Origin: Micromonospora cabrerizensis
GTDB taxonomy: Bacteria > Actinomycetota > Actinomycetes > Mycobacteriales > Micromonosporaceae
Length of the DNA: 64,000 bases
Direction of reading: 5' to 3'
Assembly (NCBI RefSeq): GCF_022230955.1
Contig: NZ_JAKKFI010000069.1
Location: forward strand, 1-64,000
Shown here: positions 30,076-38,646 of the stretch, piece after piece
Layout: every line of letters begins with the position of its first letter
How positions within the stretch are numbered: the first letter of the stretch is position 1
Position numbers and translations under genes: made by a program
Notes under the pieces: model-generated
Told to the model about the DNA's origin: nothing
The model's database searches: none
Seen by the model: only the letters and a program-made list of their open reading frames with translations

Positions 30076-30924
30076 TCAGCTGTGCACGATGGTGTAGACG
30101 TCGCGCCGACGCAGCGCGTACTCGGTGGCGACGTCGGTGATGGCATCCCGGCGGGACCGCCCGGCGGCCTCCCGCTCGGCGACCGCCGCGCGCAGGGTGT
30201 CGTCGTCGGGGCGTTCCGGGGCGATCACCGGCGCACCGGCCACCACCAGGGTGATCTCGCCGCGCGGGTCTCCCTCGGCGGCCCACCGGGCCAGCTCGCC
30301 GAGGGGGCGGCGGAGCACCTCCTCGTAGGTCTTGGTCAACTCTCGGCAGAGCGCGGCCGGCCGGTCCGCGCCGAACGTGTCGGCGAGGTCGGTGAGGGCC
30401 GCGCCGATCCGGTGCGGGGCCTCGAAGAAGACCAGCGTGCGTTCCTCGGCGGCGAGCGCGCGCAGCCGGGTTCGGCGGGCACCAGGGGTGCGGGGCAGGA
30501 AGCCCTCGAAGCAGAACCGGTCACAGGGCAACCCGGAGACCGCCAGCGCGGTGGTGACCGCGCTGGGCCCGGGGGCGACGGTGACCGGCGCCCCGACGTC
30601 CAGTGCGGCCCGGACCAGCCGGTAGCCGGGGTCGGAGACGCTCGGCATCCCCCCGTCGGTGACCAGTGCCACCACGTACCCGCCGAGGATGACCTCGACC
30701 AGCTCGGGGGTGCGCCGCTCCTCGTTGCCCTCGAAGTAGGAGACGATCCGGCCGCCGACCGTGATGTCGAGGTCGCGGGCCAGCCGGGTCAGCCGCCGGG
30801 TGTCCTCGGCCGCGACCACGTCGGCGGTGCTCAGCACCTCCCGGAGTCGGGCCGAGGCGTCGGCCGGGTTGCCGAGCGGGGCACCGAGCAGGATCAGGCG
30901 CCCAGCTTCGGACTTTTCACCCAC
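30076..30924 (-). CDS. rsmI: 16S rRNA (cytidine-1402-2'-O)-methyltransferase
   Basis: A 282-aa tetrapyrrole-methylase-fold enzyme that methylates the ribose of C1402 in 16S rRNA. LILLGAPLGNPADASARL, VVAAEDTRRLTRL, LVTDGGMPSVSDPGYRLV and the PGPSAVTTALAVSGLPCDRFCFEGFLPR block are diagnostic of RsmI. GTG 30924 has a strong GAAGGAGA ribosome site. It is divergent from the O-mannosyltransferase with an 84-base gap. Confidence 0.95.
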   Translation of the reverse strand: MGEKSEAGRLILLGAPLGNPADASARLREVLSTADVVAAEDTRRLTRLARDLDITVGGRIVSYFEGNEERRTPELVEVILGGYVVALVTDGGMPSVSDPGYRLVRAALDVGAPVTVAPGPSAVTTALAVSGLPCDRFCFEGFLPRTPGARRTRLRALAAEERTLVFFEAPHRIGAALTDLADTFGADRPAALCRELTKTYEEVLRRPLGELARWAAEGDPRGEITLVVAGAPVIAPERPDDDTLRAAVAEREAAGRSRRDAITDVATEYALRRRDVYTIVHS

Positions 30925-31008
30925 GAATTCGTCTCCTTCATCGACAGCGAGTACCGGTATCGGGGACGACGGGCGCCACCGGGCACCTTGGCAGCCTACG
31001 ATCGCCGG

Positions 31009-32718
31009 GTGACGAGTGCGTCGACAGCGCAGAGCCCGAGCGCCGAGCCTGCCAAGATGGTCGAGGTGACGGGCGAGCCCAGCCCCAACCAGGAGCCGAC
31101 GGCACCGAGTGCCGGTGGCGGTGGCGCGTCCGCCGCGCTCCGGCGGAGGTTCGCCACCGTCGACACCCAGCTGGACCGGTTCTCCTGGCTGGCCACGGCG
31201 GTGGTGGTGGCCGTCGCGGCGATCCTGCGCTTCGTCGGGCTGTCCAGCCCGAAGGAAAAGATCTTCGACGAGACCTACTACGCCAAGGACGCCTACGGGC
31301 TGATCTCCCGCGGCGTCGAGTGGAACTACAAGGACAACGTCCCGTCGTACGTGGTGCACCCGCCACTGGGCAAGTGGCTGATCGGCCTCGGCGAGTGGGC
31401 CTTCGGCTACCAGGACGCCGACTCGAAGGTCTCCGTCCCCGGGCACCTGCTGACCACCGCGCCGGCGTTCGGCTGGCGGTTCTCGGCGGCCGTGATCGGC
31501 ACCCTGTCGGTGTTGCTGCTGGTCCGCATCGGTCGGCGGATGTTCCGCTCGACGGTGCTCGGCTGCGCGGCCGGTCTGCTGCTCGCCCTCGACGGCTTCC
31601 ACCTGGTGCTGTCCCGCGCGGCGCTGCTCGACATCTTCCTGCTCTTCTTCGTGCTGGCCGCGTTCGGCGCGTTGGTGCTCGATCGGGACGCCCGCCGCAG
31701 GCGCTGGGCGCGGGCCCTGGACGACGGGCTCGACCCGAGCCGACCGGGCCGTGCCGGCCGGCCACCGACCGGTTGGCGCACCTGGCCGTGGTGGCGGTTG
31801 GCGGCCGGGGTGCTGATCGGCTGTGCCTGCGCGGTGAAGTGGAGCGCACTGTATTTCGTGCCGGTCTTCGCGCTGCTGGTGCTCTTCTGGGAGGTCGGCG
31901 TCCGCCGCTCGGCGGGGGTCCGCCGGCCCTGGCGCGACACCCTGCTCGACGAGCTGCCCTGGCTGGTGCTCGCGGGCGTGCTGATGCTGGGCACCTATGT
32001 CGCCACCTGGTCGGGCTGGCTGCTCACCGACGACGGCTACTACCGGCTCGCGTCGGCCTACCCGAGCGCCCCGCTCAGCGACCGCCCGGTGATCGGGCCG
32101 CTGATCAACCTCTTCGAGTACCACCGGGCGGCGTACGGCTTCCACGCCCAGCTCGACGACGCGCACAAATACCAGTCGTGGCCGTGGCAGTGGCTGCTGC
32201 TGGGCCGGCCGGTGGCGTTCCACTGGTCCGGTGACGGCACATGCGGCGCAGCGACCTGCGCCTCCGAGATCCTGCTGCTCGGCACTCCCCTGCTGTGGTG
32301 GTCGTTCCTGCCCGCCCTGGTGGCGCTGGCCTGGCTGGGTCTGGCCCGCCGGGACTGGCGGGCGGGCGCGATCCTGCTCACCGTGGCGGCCGGGCTGCTC
32401 CCCTGGTTCTGGTTCGCCCTCGACGGCCGCACGATGTTCTCGTTCTACGCCGCGCCGGCGCTGCCGTTCCTGGTGCTTGCCGTGGTGTACGTGCTCGGCG
32501 CGCTGATCGCGCCCGCCGGGGGTGACGTGGGTGAGGTGGCGCCGCTGCTGCCCGGCGACCCGAGCTACGAACGTCGACTGGTCGGCAGCATCGCGGCCGG
32601 GGCGTACGTGCTGCTGGTCGGGCTCTGCTTCGCGTACTTCTATCCGATCTTCGTCGGCAAGGTGATCCCGTACTCGGACTGGCTTTCCCGGATGTGGCTC
32701 GACGGTCGGTGGATATAA
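31009..32718 (+). CDS. pmt: Protein O-mannosyltransferase (GT39)
   Basis: A 569-aa multi-spanning glycosyltransferase that transfers mannose from polyprenyl phosphate to Ser/Thr of exported proteins. After a disordered N-terminus of about 60 residues, the first helix leads into the extracellular FDETYYAKDAYGL with the catalytic Asp-Glu pair, then VVHPPLGKWLIGLGEWAFGY. About ten further helices and the C-terminal FYPIFVGKVIPYSDWLSRMWLDG are typical of actinobacterial Pmt. GTG 31009 is the usual start position; an ATG at 31057 is also possible. Secreted proteins of the 33-45 kb region could be substrates. Confidence 0.92.
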   Translation: MTSASTAQSPSAEPAKMVEVTGEPSPNQEPTAPSAGGGGASAALRRRFATVDTQLDRFSWLATAVVVAVAAILRFVGLSSPKEKIFDETYYAKDAYGLISRGVEWNYKDNVPSYVVHPPLGKWLIGLGEWAFGYQDADSKVSVPGHLLTTAPAFGWRFSAAVIGTLSVLLLVRIGRRMFRSTVLGCAAGLLLALDGFHLVLSRAALLDIFLLFFVLAAFGALVLDRDARRRRWARALDDGLDPSRPGRAGRPPTGWRTWPWWRLAAGVLIGCACAVKWSALYFVPVFALLVLFWEVGVRRSAGVRRPWRDTLLDELPWLVLAGVLMLGTYVATWSGWLLTDDGYYRLASAYPSAPLSDRPVIGPLINLFEYHRAAYGFHAQLDDAHKYQSWPWQWLLLGRPVAFHWSGDGTCGAATCASEILLLGTPLLWWSFLPALVALAWLGLARRDWRAGAILLTVAAGLLPWFWFALDGRTMFSFYAAPALPFLVLAVVYVLGALIAPAGGDVGEVAPLLPGDPSYERRLVGSIAAGAYVLLVGLCFAYFYPIFVGKVIPYSDWLSRMWLDGRWI

Positions 32719-32754
32719 GCACCGACAGGCGACGCGCCGCACAGCGCGACGAAG

Positions 32755-32786
32755 AAGGGCCCGCACGCCGAAGCGTGCGGGCCCTT
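32755..32786 (+). terminator. Terminator after pmt
   Basis: Perfect 14-base arms (AAGGGCCCGCACGC at 32755-32768 and its complement at 32773-32786) with a CGAA tetraloop and TTT following, 37 bases after the pmt stop. Confidence 0.85.
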
Positions 32787-32852
32787 TCCGACCCTGCGGG
32801 CACTGTGCTCCCTTGCGGGGCCTGTGACCGTGCAGGGCCTTTCGACAAAGAC

Positions 32853-32900
32853 GCGCGCCCCGATCGCCTGCCACGGGGGAAGCGGGCGATTGGGGCGCGC
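32853..32900. repeat. Second hairpin in pmt-vWA gap
   Basis: Arms 32853-32868 (GCGCGCCCCGATCGCC) and 32885-32900 pair at 15 of 16 positions plus a G-T, with a 16-base loop. It is too far from pmt to be its main terminator and could belong to a leader or small RNA. Confidence 0.55.
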
Positions 32901-33137
32901 ATGAAGAGCTTAACCACCGCGCACCACCGGCACAACGGGTCGACTTGGGTCAGATTTCCGACGGATGGCGGCCGGGCCGACACCTACCCTTCGGCAGTTG
33001 ACCGAGGGTGACCTGGCGTGGACCCAGAGCGCGGAGACGCCCGGTCGGAGGCGGTTGTCGACCTGGCCGGAGGTGCCGGGGTCCACTCCCCGCCACCCAG
33101 ACGATCATCCAAAGTGGATCTCACTACACTGCGGGCC

Positions 33138-34421
33138 GTGATCAACTTCAGACGATCGACGGCGGTCCTTCTCGGGCTGCTGGCGACCACCGCACTGGCC
33201 GGGCCCGTCCCGGCGCAGGCCGACGAGGAGCCGGTGCCCGAGCCGCCCCGGGTCGAGCTGGTGCTCGACGTCAGTGGCTCGATGCGCGCCGCCGACATCG
33301 ACGGGCGCAGCCGGATCTCCGTTGCCCAGCAGGCCTTCAACGAGGTGGTCGACGCCCTGCCGGAGGAGACCCAGCTCGGCATCCGGGTGCTCGGCGCGAC
33401 CTACCGCGGCAAGGACAAGAAGGTCGGCTGCCAGGACACTCAGCAGATCGTGCCGGTCGGCCCGGTGGACCGGTCGGCCGCCAAGGCCGCGGTGGCGACC
33501 CTGCGACCCACCGGGTTCACGCCGGTCGGCCTCGCACTGCGCTCCGCCGCGGAGGACCTGGGTCGCGGGGCCACCACCCGGCGGATCGTGCTGATCACCG
33601 ACGGCGAGGACACCTGCGCCCCGCCGGACCCGTGCGAGGTGGCCCGGGAGCTGGCCGCCCAGGGCACCAGCCTGGTCGTCGACACCCTCGGTCTGGCCCC
33701 CGACGAGAAGGTCCGCAAGCAGTTGCTCTGCATCGCCAGCGCGACCGGCGGCACCTACACCGCGGCGCAGAGCGCCGAGGAGCTGACCGACCGGATCAAA
33801 CAGCTCGTCGAGCGGGCCGGCGACACGCACACCCGCGCCCCGACGGTGGTCGGCGGCACGAACGTCTGCGACTCGGCGCCGCTGCTCGCCCCCGGCGTCT
33901 ACGCCGACCGGGAGGCGTTCTCCGAGCACCGCTACTACCGGGTGCCGGTACGCCCCGGGCAGGAGCTGCGCGCGTCGGTGAGCATGGCGCTGGACCGGGC
34001 GGTGAATCGGGACTACGGGGTGCTGCTCAGGGCGACCGCAACGGACGGCCGGGAACTGGTTCGCGGTGCGGACGCCGGCAGCGGGCGGGCCGACGTGCTC
34101 TCCGCCGGGCTGCGCTGGTCGGCCACCGCCGACGACGAGGATGCCGCGAAGACCGAGGAGAGTTCCGCGCCGGTCGTCGAACCCACCACCGTCTGCCTGG
34201 TGGTGAGCAACTCGTTCGCACCGCGCCCCGGCACCGCGGCCACCCCGGGGATGCCGGTGGAGTTGACCATCGACGTGGTCGCCGCCACGCCCGCACCGGA
34301 CGGGCCGGACCTCGGCCGAGGCTGGGTGCTGCTCGCCCTGCTCACCGTCGCCGGGCTGCTCACCGGCCTGATCGCCGGACTGCTCACCCGCTGGTGGGTT
34401 GCCACCTGGAGGGAGAACTGA
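33138..34421 (+). CDS. Secreted, membrane-anchored vWA domain protein
   Basis: A 427-aa surface protein. A signal peptide (INFRRSTAVLLGLLATTALA, cut near AQA-DEEP) is followed by a von Willebrand A domain. Its metal-ion site residues are DVSGSM (residue about 47) and TDGEDTC. A beta-sandwich-like region of about 120 residues follows (DSAPLLAPGVYADREAFSEH), then a C-terminal helix GWVLLALLTVAGLLTGLIAG and a short basic tail. GTG 33138 is the start; TACACT eight bases before it suggests a leaderless mRNA. The stop overlaps the partner gene (TGATG). A role in adhesion or envelope assembly is inferred. Confidence 0.85.
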   Translation: MINFRRSTAVLLGLLATTALAGPVPAQADEEPVPEPPRVELVLDVSGSMRAADIDGRSRISVAQQAFNEVVDALPEETQLGIRVLGATYRGKDKKVGCQDTQQIVPVGPVDRSAAKAAVATLRPTGFTPVGLALRSAAEDLGRGATTRRIVLITDGEDTCAPPDPCEVARELAAQGTSLVVDTLGLAPDEKVRKQLLCIASATGGTYTAAQSAEELTDRIKQLVERAGDTHTRAPTVVGGTNVCDSAPLLAPGVYADREAFSEHRYYRVPVRPGQELRASVSMALDRAVNRDYGVLLRATATDGRELVRGADAGSGRADVLSAGLRWSATADDEDAAKTEESSAPVVEPTTVCLVVSNSFAPRPGTAATPGMPVELTIDVVAATPAPDGPDLGRGWVLLALLTVAGLLTGLIAGLLTRWWVATWREN

Positions 34422-35203
34422 TGCGTACCGCCCTGTTCCGACCGCTGGCGGCGCTGCTCGCCGCCGGCGGGGCCGCGCTGCTGCCCGCCACGGCCGTCGC
34501 CGCCCCCACCCCTTCCCCGGGCGCCACGCCGGTGAACCGGGCCGGCACGTCGTTCCTCAGCGCCACCCCGATCTCCGCGGGGCAACCGGTACGGGTGGAC
34601 GCGTCGATCGGCGACCACCTCTACTGGGCGTTCCCGGCCAGCGCGGGCCAGGTGCACGAGATCACCGCCACCGTCACCTTCCCGAAGGGGCGCAGCGGCG
34701 CCTCCACCTGGACGGTCGACGTCTTCGACGGGCTACGGCGGCGGCAGGCGTGCACCGCCGGGGCGCAGACCCCGACCGTGGACGCGAAGGCGTCGAGCGT
34801 GGCGCTGGGCTGCACGTTGCGCGAGGTGCGGCCGTGGGCGGAGCCCTGGTCGGCCGATCCGCTGCCCGGCACGTACGTCGTCCGGCTCTCCGTGATCGAC
34901 CTGCCCGAGCCGGATCTGGGCGCGCCGATCGACGTGGACCTGCTGGTCGGCACGGTCGCCGACCGGGGTGCCTCGGCCGACGACGGTGAGCTGGCCGCGC
35001 CGCTGGTGCCGAACACCGAGGCGGGCACGGTGCTCAACGCCGTACCCGTGGCGGACCCGGAGGCGGGCGACGACGGTGACTCGCCGGCGGACTGGTTGCC
35101 GGATCTCGGCTCGCGGTGGGTCTGGACCGGTGTCGGCGGCGTGCTCGCCGCGGTGGCCGGCGTGGTCGGATTCGCGGTGACCCGGCGGCCCCGGCGTCGC
35201 TGA
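34421..35203 (+). CDS. Secreted partner of vWA protein, membrane-anchored
   Basis: A 260-aa protein with a signal peptide (MRTALFRPLAALLAAGGAAL, cut near VAA-APT). A beta-rich domain follows (SATPISAGQPVRVDASIGDH, then YWAFPASAGQVHEITATVTF), with two Cys likely bridged. A C-terminal helix WVWTGVGGVLAAVAGVVGFA is followed by RRPRRR. The beta-rich segment resembles the one in the upstream vWA protein and looks like a PPC-type sandwich. The ATG overlaps the vWA stop and has GGAGGGAG upstream, so the two are made together and probably act together outside the membrane. Confidence 0.78.
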   Translation: MRTALFRPLAALLAAGGAALLPATAVAAPTPSPGATPVNRAGTSFLSATPISAGQPVRVDASIGDHLYWAFPASAGQVHEITATVTFPKGRSGASTWTVDVFDGLRRRQACTAGAQTPTVDAKASSVALGCTLREVRPWAEPWSADPLPGTYVVRLSVIDLPEPDLGAPIDVDLLVGTVADRGASADDGELAAPLVPNTEAGTVLNAVPVADPEAGDDGDSPADWLPDLGSRWVWTGVGGVLAAVAGVVGFAVTRRPRRR

Positions 35204-35211
35204 GCCACCCG

Positions 35212-35249
35212 CCGCTGGTGGCCCCGCCCGAAGGTGGGGCCACCAGCGG
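35212..35249. terminator. Bidirectional terminator after vWA pair
   Basis: Arms 35212-35225 (CCGCTGGTGGCCCC) and 35236-35249 pair perfectly; inner GCC/GGT bases shorten the loop to about CGAA. It is between the plus-strand partner gene and the minus-strand gene at 35251. Confidence 0.8.
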
Positions 35250-35250
35250 T

Positions 35251-35520
35251 TCAAACCCGGCGGGAGCCGCGCGGCAACCAGCCGATGAACCGGTCTTGGA
35301 GGGACATCACCGGGGCGGCGCGCAGATCCTCCGTGGCGGCGGCGAGACAGGAACCCAGGTAGACGCTGAGCATCGCGCGGTCAGTCCCGTACTCCGCCAG
35401 CAGCCGGCTGCGCTTCGTCGCGCACGGCCACTCGTCACCGCAGGAGACGCAGCTCCAGCAGGGGGTCTTCGGGGCGTGGTCGTCCACCCGCACCCCCGCC
35501 CGTTCCGCACCATCGGTCAT
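35251..35520 (-). CDS. Small Cys-rich conserved protein
   Basis: An 89-aa protein. The segment PCWSCVSCGDEWPC (residues about 20-33) has four Cys in a C-x2-C-x2-C-x5-C pattern that could bind a metal, and LAEYGTDRAMLSVYLGSCLAAATEDL reads as helix. The end (LQDRFIGWLPRGSR) is a recognisable closing motif of a widespread small actinobacterial family that, as far as I know, has no established function. GTG or ATG near 35520 as start. Confidence 0.65.
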   Translation of the reverse strand: MTDGAERAGVRVDDHAPKTPCWSCVSCGDEWPCATKRSRLLAEYGTDRAMLSVYLGSCLAAATEDLRAAPVMSLQDRFIGWLPRGSRRV

Positions 35521-35720
35521 CGCACGTCCTTCCAGATGTCCACGGGACTGGCGGCTGCCCTGCCCGACCAGTTCTTGATGGTGGTCCCCCCGGAGCCATC
35601 AGGGAGGGCGCTGCACGTCCCTCCGGTGTTACATCTTTGCGGTACCTTCTCCCGTCGTGGGAGTCGGAAATTTGACGGTTGACAGAATCCGCCGTTCCTA
35701 CCGACCAGTAGGCCGCCGCG

Positions 35721-36377
35721 ATGCGTGACCTGCTGCCGTCGACGGTCGCCGTGGCCGTGGCCGGGCCGGACGACTGGGTCGGCGAGCTGCTCCCCGCCGA
35801 GCAGGCGTGCCTCAGCGAGCGGGCCGTACAGACCCGCCGGCGGGACTTCGCCGCTGGGAGGGCCTGCGCCCGCCGGGCCATGACCGGTCTCGGCCTGCCG
35901 CCGACCGCCGTGCCGGCCGCCCCCGACCGCGCACCCGTCTGGCCGGCCGGGGTCGTCGGCACCATCACCCACACCACCGGCTACTGCGCCGCCGCGGCGG
36001 CGCTCACCACCGATGTCCGGTCCGTCGGAATGGACGCCGAGCAGCACCACGAGGTCGATCCGGGAGTACGCAGAATGGTGCTGCTGCCCGAGGAGGAGGC
36101 CCTCTGCGCACGGCTGCCCGGCGGCACCTCCTGGCCGGTCGTCCTGTTCAGCGCCAAGGAGACCGTCTACAAGGTGTGGTACCCGGTGGTCGGGACCTGG
36201 CTCGGCTTCCGTGACGCCCAGCTCGACGTGGACCCGGGTGCCGGCACGTTCACGGCCCGCATCGCACCGGCCCGGGTGGACGCGGCGGCGGTCGAGGCAC
36301 CACCGACGACCATCGCCGGCCGGTTCGTGGTCGCCGACGGGCTGGTCCGTACCGCCGCCGTGCTCCCGCTGCGCTGA
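35721..36377 (+). CDS. Sfp-type 4'-phosphopantetheinyl transferase
   Basis: A 218-aa enzyme that moves phosphopantetheine from CoA to acyl- or peptidyl-carrier proteins, activating PKS/NRPS or siderophore synthases. The magnesium site is in VGMDAEQH (Asp and Glu near residue 104), and the second motif is FSAKETVYKVWYP (Lys-Glu-x-x-Tyr-Lys). AGRACARRAMTGLG near residue 45 is the CoA-binding region. ATG 35721 is the first start. No carrier-protein gene is nearby, so it probably serves clusters elsewhere. Confidence 0.93.
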   Translation: MRDLLPSTVAVAVAGPDDWVGELLPAEQACLSERAVQTRRRDFAAGRACARRAMTGLGLPPTAVPAAPDRAPVWPAGVVGTITHTTGYCAAAAALTTDVRSVGMDAEQHHEVDPGVRRMVLLPEEEALCARLPGGTSWPVVLFSAKETVYKVWYPVVGTWLGFRDAQLDVDPGAGTFTARIAPARVDAAAVEAPPTTIAGRFVVADGLVRTAAVLPLR

Positions 36378-36393
36378 TCTCCCCCGTCACCCA

Positions 36394-36417
36394 GCGCCAC
36401 CGTGTCCACTGTGGCGC
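36394..36417. terminator. Weak hairpin after PPTase gene
   Basis: GCGCCAC (36394-36400) and GTGGCGC (36411-36417) form a short stem 17 bases after the stop. There is no T-tract. Confidence 0.3.
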
Positions 36418-36573
36418 CGGATGGCCGACCGCACATCGTCCAGGCTGGGTGGACCGGAGCGAGCGTCGCCGCCGACGGTGGGACGGGATCCGGCGCGGCG
36501 ACCGGGCGATCGACCACACACGGTAGCGTCGGCGGGTTCCCGAACCGCACGTACCGAGGCGTCAAGGAGTACG

Positions 36574-37452
36574 GTGACCCACCCCCAGCCCCCCGCCGGG
36601 CCGCAGGACCCCCAGCACCCGAACACGGAGCCACCGACGCAGTCGTCCCCCACGACACCGCCGCAGTCCACCGTCGACCCGACGGTCGCGCAGACACCGC
36701 TGCCGCCCAGCCCGTGGTCCGCAGCGGGGAGCGCGTCGCAGCCGCCGTTCTCGGGCACCGCGTACCCGTCGGCCGGCGGTGGCTTCGCGGGCGCTGGCGG
36801 TGGTTATCCGGCACCCGGCGGGCCGCTCGTCGCACCCGCACCGGTGCCGACGCAGGGTTCCAAGAAGACAGTCGTGGCCGTCGCGATCACCGCGGCCGTC
36901 CTCACCCTTCTCACCTGCGCCGGCGGCATCGTGGCGGTCGTCATCGGCGCCAACCGGGCCGCGCACGAGGTGACCGAGGCCCTCCCCACCCCCGGGGTGA
37001 CCCGGGGCGCCGCCCTGCCGTCGGCCAAAGCTCCCTCGTCGACGGCCAGCGGCGACACCCGCAACATGTCACCCGGAGACACCCTGGTCATCGATGGTGA
37101 CGGCGGCACCATCGAGATCACCGTGACGAAGTTCAGCACCGCCACCAAGCCGTGCGCTCCCTACGGCCTCAAGCCCGACGAGGGCATGTACGTGATCGCC
37201 GACGTGACGTTGACCGTCACCAGGGGCACCGCTTCGGCGAACCCGCTGTTCTTCGAGTGGGTCGCCGCCGACGGCACCGAGGCCAACGCGGTCGCCGGGG
37301 CCTTCTCCGGATGCGGCGAGCCGATGCCCTCCGCCGACGACCTGACCGCCGGGACCCGGCGCACCGGCAGCGTGGTGTTCGACGTACACGACACCTCCGG
37401 GGTGCTGGAGTACCAGCACAGGTTCGAGACCGCCGGCTCCTGGAAGCCGTGA
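36574..37452 (+). CDS. DUF4352-like anchored exported protein
   Basis: A 292-aa protein. Residues 1-90 are Pro/Ser/Thr/Gly-rich and probably cytosolic and disordered. One helix (VVAVAITAAVLTLLTCAGGIVAVVIG) anchors it, and an external beta-sandwich follows (GGTIEITVTKFSTATKPC, MYVIADVTLTVTRGTASANP, GSVVFDVHDTSGVLEYQH) with two Cys. This is the DUF4352/immunoglobulin-like arrangement. GTG 36574 is preceded by AAGGAG at ideal spacing, which decides the start. Function is unknown. Confidence 0.82.
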   Translation: MTHPQPPAGPQDPQHPNTEPPTQSSPTTPPQSTVDPTVAQTPLPPSPWSAAGSASQPPFSGTAYPSAGGGFAGAGGGYPAPGGPLVAPAPVPTQGSKKTVVAVAITAAVLTLLTCAGGIVAVVIGANRAAHEVTEALPTPGVTRGAALPSAKAPSSTASGDTRNMSPGDTLVIDGDGGTIEITVTKFSTATKPCAPYGLKPDEGMYVIADVTLTVTRGTASANPLFFEWVAADGTEANAVAGAFSGCGEPMPSADDLTAGTRRTGSVVFDVHDTSGVLEYQHRFETAGSWKP

Positions 37453-37466
37453 CGCGCTGACACGAC

Positions 37467-37496
37467 GTGGGGCCGGCCCCGACGGGCCGGCCCCAC
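37467..37496. terminator. Bidirectional terminator
   Basis: GTGGGGCCGGCCC (37467-37479) and GGGCCGGCCCCAC (37484-37496) form a perfect 13-base stem with a 4-base loop between two convergent genes. Confidence 0.85.
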
Positions 37497-37515
37497 TCTG
37501 GTGAGAGTCGGTGGG

Positions 37516-38535
37516 TCAGCAGCCCGTCCAGCGCACCGGGGTCAACCGGGTGGCCTGCTCGTTGCGGAACCCGACGATGACGCCCGTGTCGGAGATGGAC
37601 CGGGCACCGATGCTCACCCCGGTGCCGCCGCCCGGCAGGACCCGCGAGGTGTTACCCCTGGCAACGCGGTCGTCGCCCACTACGACACCCTTGGCGTTGA
37701 CGTCGGTCAGTGCCGGGATCTGCGGGTCGAGCAACGTGTACGAGCCGTCCCGGATGTTCCACCGGACCCTGGTCGAGCCGGTGTCCTCCCGCCACGCCAT
37801 GCCGATCGCCCAGCGGCCCGCCACCGCGGTGACTGTGGTCGACCCGCCGCCCGGGATCGTGAGCGCGTCGATCCGGCCGTTCGGTCGACGGACCCAGCCG
37901 TTCCATTCTCCGAAGGGTCCGGCGGAGCCGACGATGGTCCCGTTGTCGGTGATCCCGCTCGGCTGGGCGTTGGCCGGGGCGTCGAGCACCTCGACCGTGC
38001 CGGGACGTGCAGCCGGCCAGCGCAGCCCGACGTACTCCCCGGCCACGATGTCCGAGCCGTAGCCGACGATGTCGCCGGCGTCGTTGATGGCGGAGACGAA
38101 GATCCCGGTGGAGGGCACCACCGGCAACTGCTCGAGCTTGCCGCCGCGGTAGATCCACGGCTGCCCGATGCCGGTGTCCGGCGCCGAACCGTTGCCGATC
38201 ACGACGCCGTCGGAGTTGATGTCGACGGGAGTGGTCATCACCGGCACCTCGACTTCGGTGACCTGCTGCCCGTCCCAGAACAGCAGCAGGTACTGGTTGT
38301 CGATCTCACCACGCCGAAGGGCGGTGCCCGCGACGTAGCGACCGGTCGGGTCGACCGCGTTCGCGTCGGCGCGATAGGTGTCGGTCGGGTACGGCAGCGT
38401 GCTGATCGTGCAGGTGTTCAGGACCGGCCTGCCGGACGCGGCGGTCGCCGTCCCCGAGACCGCGACGCCGAGAGAGGCGGCCAGCAGACCGGTGGCGGTG
38501 GCTCCGAGCATCCTGCGTCGAGTGCTTCGATTCAT
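37516..38535 (-). CDS. Secreted HAF-repeat (beta-propeller-like) protein
   Basis: A 339-aa exported protein. The N-terminus MNRSTRRRMLGATATGLLAA has a Tat-like twin-Arg start and ends near TATAA-SGR. The body repeats short motifs of the form INxxGxIVGxG (VDINSDGVVIGNG, AINDAGDIVGYG, ITDNGTIVGSAG, DVNAKGVVVGDD, ISDTGVIVGFRN). This is the HAF-repeat pattern of extracellular proteins and suggests a propeller-like fold. Two Cys near the N-terminus and one at the very C-terminus may close it. Its function is unknown. Confidence 0.8.
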   Translation of the reverse strand: MNRSTRRRMLGATATGLLAASLGVAVSGTATAASGRPVLNTCTISTLPYPTDTYRADANAVDPTGRYVAGTALRRGEIDNQYLLLFWDGQQVTEVEVPVMTTPVDINSDGVVIGNGSAPDTGIGQPWIYRGGKLEQLPVVPSTGIFVSAINDAGDIVGYGSDIVAGEYVGLRWPAARPGTVEVLDAPANAQPSGITDNGTIVGSAGPFGEWNGWVRRPNGRIDALTIPGGGSTTVTAVAGRWAIGMAWREDTGSTRVRWNIRDGSYTLLDPQIPALTDVNAKGVVVGDDRVARGNTSRVLPGGGTGVSIGARSISDTGVIVGFRNEQATRLTPVRWTGC

Positions 38536-38646
38536 CCTTGCTCCCCGCGTGACGTCCGGGTGCTCCCGGACATTGGTTGATACCCGGATTCACACACGAG
38601 CGGACTTCACGGTTGCGCACTGTCAGCCGAACGACAGAGATCAGCT

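Larger units (their letters stand above)
32719..33137. other. Intergenic region pmt to vWA gene (419 bp)
   Basis: It holds a terminator (32755-32786), a second hairpin (32853-32868 with 32885-32900) and then a lower-GC stretch, 32900-32960, that could contain a promoter. The ORF that crosses it in one frame lacks the third-position GC bias of real genes. Confidence 0.6.

Noticed and set aside
30076-32874. A 932-codon minus-strand frame covering rsmI and the opposite strand of pmt
   Set aside because: Only the last 283 codons encode RsmI, starting at a GTG with a strong ribosome site. The rest is the complement of pmt.
32694-33011. A 105-codon frame in the pmt-vWA gap
   Set aside because: It crosses two hairpins and the terminator, lacks third-position GC bias and has no protein-like composition.
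35251-35520. Flavin reductase
   Set aside because: Small proteins of this type sometimes carry that label, but no flavin or NAD-binding motif is visible. It is left as hypothetical.
35672-35714. Promoter of the PPTase gene from TTGACG/TTGACA
   Set aside because: Two good -35 hexamers are present but no acceptable -10 at 16-18 bases from either, so no site is called.
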